Assembly: GCA_947648215.1 (NCBI GenBank)
Contig: CANSMW010000006.1
Coordinates: 41,340-105,339, forward strand
Direction of reading: 5' to 3'
From: an uncultured Clostridium sp.
GTDB taxonomy: Bacteria; Bacillota; Clostridia; TANB77; CAG-508
Length of the DNA stretch: 64,000 bases
The notes beneath the pieces were generated by a model, which saw only the letters and a list, made by a program, of their open reading frames with translations, did not search any database and was not told where the DNA came from. Shown one piece after another: positions 46,056 to 56,424 of this stretch (positions are counted from its first letter, which is position 1; each line of letters opens with the position of its first letter). The translations under genes and the position numbers were made by a program.

Positions 46056-46577
46056 TTATATCACCTTCCTTAATTCTAAAAAATCACCTGTATGAACAAT
46101 ACCTGCAAAATATGTCATACATTCTTCTGTTTGAAATAAATTAACAGTTATCTCTAAATTAGCTGATAACTGTTCTCTTAAATCTTTGTTTAATAATTCT
46201 GCAATATCTTTAAACATTGCCAATATTTCTATTTTTATTTTATAATTATTAACATCTTGTGTTATAACATAATTGTCTTTCCCAATCGTATTATCCAATT
46301 TGTTGACTAACCAGCTGTATGAATATGGAACTCGATTATTTATCTTGCTTAATATGTTAAACCTTCTTGTTGTGATGTCATTTGAATTATTGTTTATTGA
46401 ATATATTTTTTCATATCTGTCTATTCCATAAGTTTCTGCACTACTTACAATAACTTCATCTAATACTTTTTCAATTTTTTCTTTTAACAAATCCAATTCT
46501 ATATCTTCATTTGAAAAAATTATATTGTATTCTCTAATATCTTTTAAGAAATTTGGCATGTATTCAATCAATTTCAT
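46056..46577 (-). CDS. Phage tail protein, XkdU/YmfQ-like (DUF2313)
   Basis: 173 residues, LIEYMPNFLKDIREYNIIF at the N-terminus and ITTRRFNILSKINNRVPYSY in the middle, matching PF10076 baseplate wedge-type proteins. Lies directly after baseplate J (four-base overlap). Confidence 0.87.
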   Translation of the reverse strand: MKLIEYMPNFLKDIREYNIIFSNEDIELDLLKEKIEKVLDEVIVSSAETYGIDRYEKIYSINNNSNDITTRRFNILSKINNRVPYSYSWLVNKLDNTIGKDNYVITQDVNNYKIKIEILAMFKDIAELLNKDLREQLSANLEITVNLFQTEECMTYFAGIVHTGDFLELRKVI

Positions 46578-47660
46578 ACATTTACCTCCACGTTTCCTAA
46601 AATTGGTATTTCATTAGATAATAATTCTACATTAGAAGTTCCTCCGTTGATTTGTGTATTCGCTATATCTAAAACATTATTTACATTTAATATTCTGGAT
46701 TCTATTTGCGAAATTCTAACTATTAAGTTATTATCATTTTCCCATGTTTTTCTTATTTCTAATAAATATTTTTGTGTTTCGCTTTCTATTGTTGCTTTTA
46801 TTGTGTCTATATTAGCTTGTTCTGTTATTGTTATGTTTGTACTAATGTTAATTTTTACTTCTTCTACAGTATCCACCGTAACAATATGTCCGAATTGGTG
46901 CCAACCCTAAACCATCGCTACTCATACTTGGACATATTTCTTCTTGTACACGTTCAATCAGTAGTTCACTTGCCTTATTATAATCACTATCTAATATTGT
47001 TAACTTAACAGTTCCTCCACCATTCCATACTGGTGTTACTTTAACTAGACCAACTCCTTCTAGCTCTTTTGTTTTTTTCTTGTAGTCAGCTATGTTTCCA
47101 GCAAATGTCTTTTCGTTAATAGATTCAAAATATCTTTCTCTTAATGTTTCATCTGTTTCTGTGTCTTGTCCTGGTATTAGTACATCTTCTAATATTGCTT
47201 TGCCTAATCCCTGAACATAGTTAATAGGAATCAATGTTCCTGATTGCTTATTTCCTTCTGTTCCAGCTGTTTCGCATTTACATTCGTATATACCATCTGA
47301 TATTTTTTCTATTGCTTGATATGTCAAATCATTTAAGGTAAACCTTTCCCCAAGTTCTATGTTCATCAATGCATTATTTTCATTATAAAATTTTGCTTTT
47401 CTAACTGCATTTGTTGCTTTTCTTCTCTCTATTCCTATTTGATTGCATAAACGGTCTAAATACTCATCTGTTGCTGTATCAACAAATACTAAGTCAATAT
47501 TATCTTTTAGAACTATGTACATTTGCGCCAATTCAGCAGCGCATGGTGCTAACGCATTATATATGATTGACCCTTCTCTTTTATCAATATTATCTGGTAT
47601 TTTATCAATCATTCTTCGTAAAATATTATCAAAATCATAATATTCATCTAAGTCTTCCAC
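46574..47660 (-). CDS. Baseplate J-like protein (XkdT), CGG +1 frameshift at 46890-46892
   Basis: Zero-frame reading ends after DGLGLAPI-R, with an in-frame ATT CGG. Skipping the C gives DGLGLAPIGHIVTVDTVEEV, the XkdT consensus, and continues in the 100-residue frame to 46574 (VRISQIESRILNVNNVLD, LLSNEIPILGNVEV). Length 3n+1, 361 residues, normal for XkdT. Motifs LVPGQDTE-like VLIPGQDTETDETLRERYF support baseplate J. It builds the baseplate wedge of the contractile tail. GC context around the site is not unusual. Confidence 0.92.
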
Positions 47661-48067
47661 TATATATTCACCTCTTTTTCCATTTCAATATCCCCATTTT
47701 GAGTAATTACTTTAAATTTTGCCGTTATAGTGTTTTTGCTTTGTGTAAATTCAAAGTCGGTTATATCTTCTATTCTATCATCTTGCATAAGAGCCTCTTT
47801 TATCAATCTTTCTACCTCTGGAATCACATATGTGCTTTTCTCTCCAATTAGATTTTTAAATTCAACACCATAATCCCAACTATATATTAAATGTTCAAAT
47901 CGTTCTGTATTTAAAATACAATATATTGTCTGTTTTATTGCTTCTGCTTCATCGCACATACCTTCTATAATATTTTTTTCTGTATTTAGCTTATATGTTT
48001 TGTTCGCCTGTTCTTCTATGCTAAAATCTTCTTGTATGTCATTTTGCGGTATCATTTTTACCACCAC
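47660..48067 (-). CDS. Phage baseplate protein, XkdS-like (DUF2634)
   Basis: 135 residues, TYKLNTEKNIIEGMCDEAEA and YSWDYGVEFKNLIGE, typical of the gp25-like/XkdS family. It forms part of the baseplate. One-base overlap with the baseplate J start region. Confidence 0.87.
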   Translation of the reverse strand: MVVKMIPQNDIQEDFSIEEQANKTYKLNTEKNIIEGMCDEAEAIKQTIYCILNTERFEHLIYSWDYGVEFKNLIGEKSTYVIPEVERLIKEALMQDDRIEDITDFEFTQSKNTITAKFKVITQNGDIEMEKEVNI

Positions 48068-48068
48068 C

Positions 48069-48551
48069 TTAATAAATTTTATCCAAAACTATAAATTTTT
48101 GTCCTCCTCGTTGTTGTATCAATATTACCTTATCATTTTGCTCTAACGCATTATGAATTGTTATTGTTTTTGTTCCAGAAATTTCATGATTATGTGTAAG
48201 TTCAATATCAGTGTTTTGTATGCTCATATTAGAACTAATTTGATTAGAGATTGTTTGGTTATCTTTATTTGGATTTATGCTAGAGCTTACTTGAATGTCG
48301 CCTTCCACTCCGTGCATATGATTTGCATTTAAGTTTTTGCTATTTGTATTCCATTTCAAGCTAATTTTTACATCATAATCTACCACATTTTTAGTTAATA
48401 TTAGAAATTCTCTTGTTAATGTTAGCTTTTGTTCTACTTGTATTTGTAAAGGAGCTGTACTTATTACTGTTCCAAACAAAACATTAGTAGGCGAATTTTG
48501 TTCCTCTGCTTCTCTCGATGCTTTTTTTATTACTTCAATTATATCTGCCAT
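48069..48551 (-). CDS. Phage protein, XkdR-like (DUF2577)
   Basis: 160 residues. VLFGTVISTAPLQIQVEQKLTL and a C-terminal GGQKFIVLDKIY fit DUF2577. Next to XkdS and XkdQ in PBSX order. Overlaps the xkdQ stop by one base. Confidence 0.87.
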   Translation of the reverse strand: MADIIEVIKKASREAEEQNSPTNVLFGTVISTAPLQIQVEQKLTLTREFLILTKNVVDYDVKISLKWNTNSKNLNANHMHGVEGDIQVSSSINPNKDNQTISNQISSNMSIQNTDIELTHNHEISGTKTITIHNALEQNDKVILIQQRGGQKFIVLDKIY

Positions 48552-49514
48552 TATGCTATAAACTCTCCTCCTCTCAAAGTAAGATTCATAAGATGTTCAT
48601 TATTCTTAAAAGTGTGTTTTGCTTTTTCAACCAACATAAAATTCTGCAATTTGACATCTCCTAAATCCATTTTCACAATTACGAGCGAACCTCCTCTTAC
48701 TCTAATATCCCCGATTGCATTTTTTATTTCTAATTTTCTTGTTTTTTGATTATATAATTTTAACAGTGCATCTGCTTTTACTTGTCCATTAGTATTCTCG
48801 TCAATAGTATCGTAATGTTGAAGCACTCCCCATTCATTTATATGTGATGTATCTTTTGCTATATATACTTCTCTTTTCCCTGTGTCTTTATTGTCGTATG
48901 TCAGTTTAATTTGGTTGAATGTGTTATTGTCTATTGAAGAACTATAATCAAAGCTTTCTCCTGTTTCTTCATCAATAACAATCCCTAACTTCATTCGTTC
49001 TATATTTTTTAGACACAATTTTCCAAAATCATCATATAAAACATACATTTCATTTCTATTTTGTATAGTTAAATCTATTGCTGTTTGTGCTATATCGAAC
49101 AATGTTTTATTGCTTTCTGATCTATTCGCTATTCTATATCCTGTTTGTTCTAACGTACCTACATTTAATAAAAAATCGTTTGCAAGCATTTTCACTACTT
49201 CGTCAGCACTTTTATTTTTATACACATATGTATCTTTGTTTTTAAAATATCTTAACTGGTCATATGCTGTTACTGTTATTACAGAATTATCACTTCTCTT
49301 TTTAGTAAATACAAATCCATAAAAGGTATTATTGTTTCCGTATTTAAATCTTACTGCATTTCCTTCTGTAAACTCTAATAATTTATCCTTTATTACTTTA
49401 AATGTTAGTTTCCCGTGGACTTCCTTTTCTTTCGGTTTCCCACTCAATTCCTTCTTCTACAATTGGTGCATACACTTTATTTCCATTTTGTATCAATAGT
49501 TCGCATTTTTCCAT
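48551..49514 (-). CDS. Baseplate hub protein XkdQ, CGG +1 frameshift at 49413-49415
   Basis: From ATG 49514 the frame reads MEKCELLIQNGNKVYAPIVE, GIEWETERKGSP, then meets CGG and stops soon after. Skipping the C gives GSPGKLTFKVIKD, the standard XkdQ sequence, and the rest is open to 48551 (FKYGNNNTFYGFVFTKKR). Length 3n+1, 320 residues. Reading only the downstream frame would force an artificial start and lose about 35 residues. XkdQ is a hub or late-control-like protein of the tail. Confidence 0.92.
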
Positions 49515-49524
49515 TCTAATCACC

Positions 49525-50188
49525 TCACGGAATCACAAATACTTGTCCAGGATATATCAACCTTGGTTTTTTGATTTTATCTTTGTTCGCATTATATATC
49601 TTCATATATTGATTTCCATTTCCATAGTATTTTTTTGCAATTTTCCATAAACAATCGCCCTTTTTTACTGTATATGTTCTCACGGCTGGTGCTGTTGTTG
49701 CTGGTCTAGGAACAGTAGTTTGAACTGCAATAGGTTTATATTGTTTTATGGTTATTTGCATTGTTTTTGTCGCATAATCTCTATACTGTTTTAACTTAAT
49801 TTTTACTTTCACATCAAATCCTTCTTTTGCCTCTTCTGAAATCGTATAATCTTCAATAGTAACCTTCATATTGGTGTCATATAAAATTTTTCCTCTAGGC
49901 ATTTTCCTTGATACAATAAATTGAAAAGGTTGCATTCCTGTTTTCAACTTTTCAATCTCCTCTAAAAAATATTTGGCAGGTTGAAAACTATTTTTATATA
50001 CGGCAAAGGGATAATGAGAATTAGGCAATAAAATATCAAAAGACACTTCGGTTAACCCGAGGTGTCTTTATCATGTTTATTTCTCCATCATTTATAAGAT
50101 TCATAGTTTTATTTTGATTTTTTATTTTTAATTCTAGCTTTTCAGGTGCAATTGGTAATAATATTTTATCTAAGTAAAAATAATACAT
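49525..50188 (-). CDS. LysM tail protein XkdP, CGG +1 frameshift at 50057-50059
   Basis: From ATG 50188, overlapping the tape-measure stop as TAATG, the frame reads MYYFYLDKILLPIAPEKLEL ... NMIKTP then CGG. Skipping the C gives GLTEVSFDILLPNSHYPFAV, the normal XkdP N-terminal domain, and continues to the C-terminal LysM domain (YTVKKGDCLWKIAKKYYGNG). Length 3n+1, 220 residues. The site lies inside a GACAC/GTGTC hairpin (50041-50072), which I first took for a terminator. The protein connects tail tube and baseplate. Confidence 0.9.
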
Positions 50189-52338
50189 TAAATATATACC
50201 CCCTCTGCTACTACTTCTAATCTTTCTTCTAGTTTTTGTCCTAAGCTATCAACTATTCCATCAAGATCTAATCCACTATTAACATTATTATTGTTAGTCA
50301 TCTCTACTTTTATTTCTGCAGTTGTAAATCTGTTAATAGTCTCTCTTTCTGCTATATCTCTCAAATATTGCAAATCTTCTTCTGTTACATCAAGCTTATT
50401 CTTTATTCCTCCTGTATTTTCTGCTATATTACTCAAGTCACTAGAAATTGTTGCACCAATAGCATTTTGCATAGCACTTTGTGCTCCATTTGCCATATTA
50501 TTTAATGCTCCATTTCTATTTGCTACTCTTGCATTTCTTGTTGTATTAAATTCTTGTGCTTTTGAAACAATTTCCATACTTCCATTATTCATAACATCAT
50601 TAAGTTTTGCTTGATATTTTGCAATATTTGCATTAGTATCTTCCATTTGTCCATAAGTTTCTGAAACTGCATTCACATATTCTGACATGGTGTCATTTAT
50701 TGAATTGACTGTTTTGCTTGTAAAATCTGCATACTCCATTGTTTCGAATTTGCCACCTAATGCATTTAACAATTTTACAATTCCATTATACATCCATACA
50801 AAAGCATTAACGATTCCTTGGCACACTCCCTCAAAACCTAATTGTAATGCTAATGCTCCTAACTTCATCATATAAAATGCCGTTTGTAATCCCATTTTAA
50901 TGCCTAAAATTCCTTGGTACATATATAATCCAGCTACTACAATTGCATAAAACGCTACTTGAACGCCTAATTTTAACATCATTACTCCTAATCTTAATGC
51001 ATCCCAAGCGTATAATATACCATAAGCTACGTTATCATTAGTTTTCCACAAATATATCAATATAGCAACAATTGCAATAATAATTGTCATTACCCAAAAC
51101 ATTGGATTTGTCAATGCCTTAAAAGCAAATCTTAGCATATCTGTACCCACTTTTGCCAACAAAGTATATGTATAATATATTCCCAATACAACAATTATAG
51201 CTTGTATAATTGGTTCTATTATGCTCCAATTATCTTTTATGAAGTTATAAATTGATTGAATAGCAGAAAAAACAGGTGATAGTATTTGAATTATTTTACT
51301 GATAATATCCCCTATCTTATTAAGTCCTGTTTCAATTGCACTACCAACATTTTGTATCATTGTTTGTATTGTTGGGAGTCCTGCTTTTTCTAGTCCATTG
51401 TTAATGCTTGTAATTATGCTTGTAATTCCTCTTGTAACTGCTGATTTCATATTTGCAATTGAAGTAGCAAATCCACCTGTTGCATTTCTTGCTTGCTGTT
51501 CAAAACTTTGGAACTCTGCCGTTCCTTTTTCATTTAATTGTATAAATGTATTCATAAAATCGTTCATACTAACTTTGCCAGCTCTTAATTTTTCTCCTAG
51601 TTTGTTAGCATCTGCATATCCCATAGCCTTTGCAACTTGTCTCATTTGTGCTGGCATAGCTGTCATTGCTGTTCTCCATTCCATCATGTCTGGCTTTCCT
51701 TTTGCATATGATTGCGATAGTTGTTCTAGTGCTGATTGTTGCATTTGTGTACTGCCTCCACCTGCAAGAATAGCATTATTTAACGCTAAAAACATTTTTG
51801 TACTTTTATTAACATTGCCGTTAACACTTGTAAAATTTTGAACAGAACTAACTGCATCATCCAATGTTGTTGGTAGACCTTGTAATCCATCAACTAGCAT
51901 CTGTTTTGAAGCATTTGCTTGTGCCTTATCAATCCCTAAGTTAGACATTACTTTTGGATAATTGTTAAGAGTATCTAATCTGTTCATAGCACTACTTACT
52001 TGTCCTGTTACTAAATTTGTTACTTTTTGAACTATTGAAAACCCCATTAAAGTTTTAAGCAATTTATTAGCTGAATTATTAGCTTTTTCAAATCCTTGTG
52101 GCATTTTATTGCTTTCTTCACCTGCTTTTTTTGCATTTTCTTCTACCTGTTGCATTACTACATTTGCATTTGCTAGTTCTTGCCTTGCTGTCTGAATACT
52201 TGCTGTATCAATAGCTCTGCCACTTGCTGTCTGCATTGCTTCAAAACTATTTAATACAATATTTAATGCTGTATTCATTGAATGAAATGCTGGTGTCATT
52301 GCATCCTGTACTCGTATCGCCGTTGATATTGTTGCCAT
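50188..52338 (-). CDS. Phage tape measure protein
   Basis: 716 residues: an N-terminal tape-measure domain (about 70-260, GLPTTLDDAVSSVQNFTSVN), a central hydrophobic region with several membrane-like segments (about 395-530), and a helical C-terminus. Its length sets the tail length. The start at 52338 (MATISTAIRVQD) is chosen over 52371 because GAAGGTGAAAC is correctly placed. A terminator lies just upstream. Confidence 0.9.
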   Translation of the reverse strand: MATISTAIRVQDAMTPAFHSMNTALNIVLNSFEAMQTASGRAIDTASIQTARQELANANVVMQQVEENAKKAGEESNKMPQGFEKANNSANKLLKTLMGFSIVQKVTNLVTGQVSSAMNRLDTLNNYPKVMSNLGIDKAQANASKQMLVDGLQGLPTTLDDAVSSVQNFTSVNGNVNKSTKMFLALNNAILAGGGSTQMQQSALEQLSQSYAKGKPDMMEWRTAMTAMPAQMRQVAKAMGYADANKLGEKLRAGKVSMNDFMNTFIQLNEKGTAEFQSFEQQARNATGGFATSIANMKSAVTRGITSIITSINNGLEKAGLPTIQTMIQNVGSAIETGLNKIGDIISKIIQILSPVFSAIQSIYNFIKDNWSIIEPIIQAIIVVLGIYYTYTLLAKVGTDMLRFAFKALTNPMFWVMTIIIAIVAILIYLWKTNDNVAYGILYAWDALRLGVMMLKLGVQVAFYAIVVAGLYMYQGILGIKMGLQTAFYMMKLGALALQLGFEGVCQGIVNAFVWMYNGIVKLLNALGGKFETMEYADFTSKTVNSINDTMSEYVNAVSETYGQMEDTNANIAKYQAKLNDVMNNGSMEIVSKAQEFNTTRNARVANRNGALNNMANGAQSAMQNAIGATISSDLSNIAENTGGIKNKLDVTEEDLQYLRDIAERETINRFTTAEIKVEMTNNNNVNSGLDLDGIVDSLGQKLEERLEVVAEGVYI

Positions 52339-52363
52339 TGTTTCACCTTCTTTCGAGCATAAT

Positions 52364-52392
52364 AAAAACACTAGAACTTAATCTAGTGCTTA
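52364..52392 (-). terminator. Terminator upstream of the tape measure gene
   Basis: On the minus strand CACTAGA and TCTAGTG pair, followed by TTTTTATT. It separates the inserted gene at 52566 from the tail module. Confidence 0.75.
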
Positions 52393-52533
52393 GTTTTTGT
52401 TATTTAGATATTCTTTGTAGCAGAGCTTCTTGTAAAACTTGTGAAAAATTTATATTTAATTCCTCTGCTTTAGTATTTAACCATTGTCAATATCTTTTTA
52501 ATATATTTTATGATTTTTTACTGTTATTATACT

Positions 52534-52562
52534 AAAAACACCTACCTAAGTAAGTGTTTTTT
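52534..52562 (-). terminator. Terminator of the inserted gene 52566-53687
   Basis: AAACACTTAC and GTAgGTGTTTTT arms (minus strand) three bases beyond the stop codon. Confidence 0.75.
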
Positions 52563-52565
52563 GAA

Positions 52566-53687
52566 TTACTTTCTGCTATTTTTTATTTTATTATGTGTTT
52601 CAACCAACATATCTTTTATTTCTTTAGCAAACATTTTATTACTGTAAACATCTGGTATTTTTGCAAATCTTTTCTCTAGTGAAATGTTTGCCATTGCCAA
52701 AGTTAGATATGAATTTGTATTGTCAATTATTGTATTGCTTGTCGGATAAAATGAGTTTCCGTATCTATCTACAAGTAGCTTATTTAATTCATCTTTAAAT
52801 AGATTGTAATCTTTTTTTATGTAATAATTATTAGTAAAACCCACCGACTTTCTAATATCTATCAATTCTTCAGAACTTAACGGTTCATTTAAAAATATTT
52901 TTATAATACAAAGTATATCTGGTTGTTTTATATATCCCAACAATTGTTTGAAATAATCTTTTCTATTTTTTAAAACACACGCAATTAATAATGCATCTGT
53001 CGAATATGCTTGAAATGATGCATTGTCAAAAGTATTTTTTAATTTCAATATTGTTTGAAAAGCTTCTTCAAAATTCCCCTCAATCAAATGCCTTTCTAAA
53101 CCATAATAAAATATAAATACATACCCAATCGGTATATGTTGCGTAATATCTTCAAGCCATTTCAAATAATAAAATTTCTGCTCTGGATCTAATGAAAAAT
53201 AATTTGGATAATAGCCTAAATTATCAACATTAGATAAATCGTAACTGTCGCATTCTTCTATTGGTAATTCAGTAAATATGCATGAAGGTTCAATTGTTTG
53301 TATAAAAGCAATATCTGTATCTTTGTAGTTTCTAACTTCTGCTTGTATGTTATAATTTTTAAGTAATCCATCTCCAATCCAAAGTAATTTTAACATATCA
53401 TTAGGTATCTTAAAGTTATTAATATTTAAAATTTTAGATGATTCAATATCTATCAATTCTTGATCTTGTCTTGCCTTGTTTTGAATGTACAATTCTAATT
53501 GTGTGTCATTATTGCTTTTATTTAAGTTTGTACTTTCGCTAAGTGTATTTAATTCCTTATTTGATATTATTTTCTCATTTTCAGCTTTTATTTCTTTGAT
53601 TTTTTTCTCTTTATTGTATTTGTCAATATTATAGGCTATACCTAATGCTACAATTATACATATTATTACACATATACTTTCTTCCAT
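52566..53687 (-). CDS. Membrane-anchored hypothetical protein inserted in the tail module (moron)
   Basis: 373 residues: an N-terminal membrane segment (about 5-20), a charged coiled region (about 24-75), then a mainly helical domain with LKYLDI-like and ERHLIEGNFEEAFQTILKLK repeats suggesting TPR-like helices. No family recognised. It lies between the chaperone and tape measure genes, where phages usually have none, and has its own terminator, which is the mark of a moron acquired later. It may serve the lysogen (for example exclusion or host physiology). Confidence 0.65.
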   Translation of the reverse strand: MEESICVIICIIVALGIAYNIDKYNKEKKIKEIKAENEKIISNKELNTLSESTNLNKSNNDTQLELYIQNKARQDQELIDIESSKILNINNFKIPNDMLKLLWIGDGLLKNYNIQAEVRNYKDTDIAFIQTIEPSCIFTELPIEECDSYDLSNVDNLGYYPNYFSLDPEQKFYYLKWLEDITQHIPIGYVFIFYYGLERHLIEGNFEEAFQTILKLKNTFDNASFQAYSTDALLIACVLKNRKDYFKQLLGYIKQPDILCIIKIFLNEPLSSEELIDIRKSVGFTNNYYIKKDYNLFKDELNKLLVDRYGNSFYPTSNTIIDNTNSYLTLAMANISLEKRFAKIPDVYSNKMFAKEIKDMLVETHNKIKNSRK

Positions 53688-53794
53688 TACTTCCTCCCTA
53701 AATGCATCTTATTTCATGTCTATATCTTTTCATTAAAAAATAACATTTACCTATATAAATATATCGAAAATGGAAGAAAACTGAAAATATCTTT

Positions 53795-54393
53795 TTACCT
53801 CTTAGCCTTACTTTTTAGCTTATCTGCTTCTTTCTTCTCATCTTCTACTCGCATTTGTATGCTTGCTATAATAAATGCTTTTTCTTTGAAGGGGAGTTCT
53901 AGAAACTCGTGAGGAAACTTTTTTAATTTATGAAGGCAGAAGTGGGCATAATTTGCCTCAGCATCGCCTTCTTTAATTAGTTTTTTGCTTCTTCTACTGC
54001 TTCATCTAAGTTATATCCGTTAATTTCTTGTAGTTTTGTTACTAGATCATCGTATTCTGCTGGTTTTAATAAATGCTCTTTTAAAAGGTCTGGTGCACTC
54101 ATTACATGGTAGAAATCTTGTAGTTTTGCATCATTAAGATTTGGCTCTACAATACATTTTTCTGCTAACATTTCAAGATATTTTGAGGTATCAAAATCTT
54201 GTCTATATTGACCTCTTTTGCCTGGTACTTGAATTTGCTTATAGCATTGTTTTCTGATTTCATCATTTTCCTTTGCTGTTATTGTTCTTAGTTTCCATGC
54301 AATTGGCTTTCCTTCTTTATCTTTAAATCTTTGAGAGGCAATATAGTCTATTACCTCTTCTTTTTCTTCTATCATAAATGCTTCTAAATTCAT
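53795..54393 (-). CDS. Tail assembly chaperones: XkdN and -1 frameshift G-T product
   Basis: The zero-frame product ends at 53977 (138 residues, EEKEEVIDYIASQRFKDKEG, AVEEAKN). Its last codons form the classic slippery heptamer A-AAA-AAC (53980-53986). A -1 slip continues KKLIKEGDAEANYAHFC and runs to the stop at 53795, 199 residues in all; 599 bases fit one -1 event. This is the gpG/gpGT arrangement of tail assembly chaperones. It sits before the tape measure gene, as expected. The shift is inferred from the heptamer and the open second frame. Confidence 0.85.
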
Positions 54394-54414
54394 AATTTTA
54401 CCTCTTTTCTAAAC

Positions 54415-54897
54415 TTATTTTAGCATTCCGTTTAATAGCTTAAACTTTTCTGGAATTTCGAAATCTTCAAACGTGAAGTCCATATCTTCATCAAGATATT
54501 CTCCATCTGCATCAAATTTTGCTAAAATTCCTCCGTCAATATTGCAATCCTTTAATATTACAGTTTGACGTCCTACACTTGAAGTTGGGTCTTCATTTGT
54601 TACTTGCATATCAAAATACACATCTTCTCCTGTTTTCTTATATCTTTCTAATAAAACTCTAAAAATTGATGTGTTATAATGGAAAGTTGCACTTCCTGTT
54701 CCTTTCCATCCAGTAGCTTTATTTCCTTTACCCGTTTTTCCTAAGATTGGAACTTCAGTTTTTGTTTTTTCAAATTTTGCCTCTAAATTTAAAGCTTGCA
54801 TAAAATTATATCTGTTACCTTCTATTGTTACAAAGCACTCTGCTAGCGATGCACTAATAGAATCCTTTGCATTCATAATTGGATTATTCATTTTCAA
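54415..54897 (-). CDS. Phage tail tube protein XkdM
   Basis: 160 residues, NRYNFMQALNLEAKFEKTKT and GSATFHYNTSIFRVLLERYK typical of XkdM. It polymerises into the inner tube of the contractile tail. Follows the sheath gene. Confidence 0.92.
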   Translation of the reverse strand: MKMNNPIMNAKDSISASLAECFVTIEGNRYNFMQALNLEAKFEKTKTEVPILGKTGKGNKATGWKGTGSATFHYNTSIFRVLLERYKKTGEDVYFDMQVTNEDPTSSVGRQTVILKDCNIDGGILAKFDADGEYLDEDMDFTFEDFEIPEKFKLLNGMLK

Positions 54898-54948
54898 TTA
54901 CCTCCTATTTTATAAAAAAATTAAAGAGAACAATTTTATTATTGCTCT

Positions 54949-56244
54949 CTATTGAACTACTACACTCATATATAGTTTTTCCATTGCGTTAATTGGTTGT
55001 ACCTTACTATTAACAACAACGGATTTCTTATCGTTCCCCTCTTCTGTGGTTATTTCTTCTGAATCAAAATTTTCGATTGCTTGTAAAGTTGCGTATTCTT
55101 TAAATAGAGTAACAATGTCATTCCATAACGAAACTCTTCCAGATTCATTATTTGGTATTCTTCCCAAATATTTAGTATTAAACACACTACCAATATCTGT
55201 GGCAACTTGGTCTAGAACTCTGATTGTTTGATTAGATTTAAAATCCTCTCCTTTTTCGTTTATAGTATCTACCAAACTATTGATATCAGTTAATATTCTT
55301 ACTTCATCACTAACTTGGTGTAGCACTAATTCTCCGTTCTTAATACACTCTTTTAATTCACTTTGTGTATAGTCGGTATTTGCTACATATTCTCCATCAT
55401 ATACTTTGTTAGTATTAGAAGCATTTATTGCACATCCTGCAATTGTTCCTACTACCCAATAAATTAGACCTGTTTCTTCTTCATCGGCACTGTTTTTTAG
55501 ATTTACAATTCCTTCATAGTTTGCGTTTGTTCTATATAAAACACTTTGGAATTTTACTCCTTGTTCATCTCTTAAACGTTTAGTATAAGCTACATATAGT
55601 GCTGTTACTTCAGCTTCTTTGCTTAAGCAACCTAGAGCATTAAAATTATAGGATTCAGCTTTATTCAAGAAATCTTGATGACTTTGCCCTGTAACAGTTC
55701 CATTTGTTCCTCCTACAAGAGGTGTACTTGCTGTTACCACTAAAGTTGCTTCTTTGTTAAATGTAATATAATCATTATCTACTAATTCGCTCGCTGTTGC
55801 TACAGTTTGTTCATCAACACGATTTGTTTCTAATAATGTAATTACATCAAACTTAGTTTCATTATCAACATTTTTTTCAATTACTATTTTTAAGTCATTT
55901 CCTCTTTTTCCTGCATATTTTGCAGTTGCAAAGTCATTTGTTGCCTTTTCTCCACCATTATTTAATTTATAGAAATATCCCTTAACAGCATTTTTGAATA
56001 AATCTCTCAAACCTTTCATTTTTTCATTTGCATAATCATATCCAAATATTTTTAACGAATCCTTTGCAAATTGCTCTGATGTTACTTCAATCATTTCTTG
56101 GTCTTTTCCCCAATCTAATTCTAACCCTAAAGCTACAACACCTCTCTCACCTATATTGGTCGCAACGGTTTGTGTTGACACAAAATTGATGTATGCACCT
56201 GGCAATACCTTATTTTGTACTGTAAAATTTCCTCCTCCTAGCAT
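54949..56244 (-). CDS. Phage tail sheath protein XkdK
   Basis: 431 residues. The N-terminus GNFTVQNKVLPGAYINFVS and the later AGCAINASNTNKVYDGEYV and NSGRVSLWNDIVTLFKE-like region match phage tail sheath (PF04984/PF17482). Contractile tail, so the phage is myovirus-like. One base or so from the small upstream ORF. Confidence 0.94.
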   Translation of the reverse strand: MLGGGNFTVQNKVLPGAYINFVSTQTVATNIGERGVVALGLELDWGKDQEMIEVTSEQFAKDSLKIFGYDYANEKMKGLRDLFKNAVKGYFYKLNNGGEKATNDFATAKYAGKRGNDLKIVIEKNVDNETKFDVITLLETNRVDEQTVATASELVDNDYITFNKEATLVVTASTPLVGGTNGTVTGQSHQDFLNKAESYNFNALGCLSKEAEVTALYVAYTKRLRDEQGVKFQSVLYRTNANYEGIVNLKNSADEEETGLIYWVVGTIAGCAINASNTNKVYDGEYVANTDYTQSELKECIKNGELVLHQVSDEVRILTDINSLVDTINEKGEDFKSNQTIRVLDQVATDIGSVFNTKYLGRIPNNESGRVSLWNDIVTLFKEYATLQAIENFDSEEITTEEGNDKKSVVVNSKVQPINAMEKLYMSVVVQ

Positions 56245-56247
56245 AAT

Positions 56248-56424
56248 TTACACCTTCCTTTTCATAAAATCTTTTATTTTTTGTTCTACCTCTTCAGTAG
56301 AATAACTTGTATTCTCTTTTAATATAGCTTCTAAAATATCTCTATTCCTAGAATATTTTTTACTATTGATGATTTGCTTTTTGTTAAATTTTTGCATGTC
56401 TTTTTCTTCTTTTTTCTTATTCAT
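56248..56424 (-). CDS. Small basic protein, 58 aa
   Basis: GGGGAGG before ATG 56424; it reads MNKKKEEKDMQKFNKKQIIN and ends VEQKIKDFMKRKV. It overlaps the end of the upstream gene by eight bases. Resembles the small XkdJ-adjacent ORFs of PBSX-type clusters in position. Unknown function. Confidence 0.65.
   Translation of the reverse strand: MNKKKEEKDMQKFNKKQIINSKKYSRNRDILEAILKENTSYSTEEVEQKIKDFMKRKV

Noticed and set aside
50041..50072. Terminator between XkdP and tape measure gene
   Set aside because: The hairpin is within the frame-corrected XkdP coding region and lacks a proper T-run for the minus strand.
52566..53687. Structural tail protein
   Set aside because: It has an N-terminal membrane anchor and its own terminator, unlike the surrounding structural genes.
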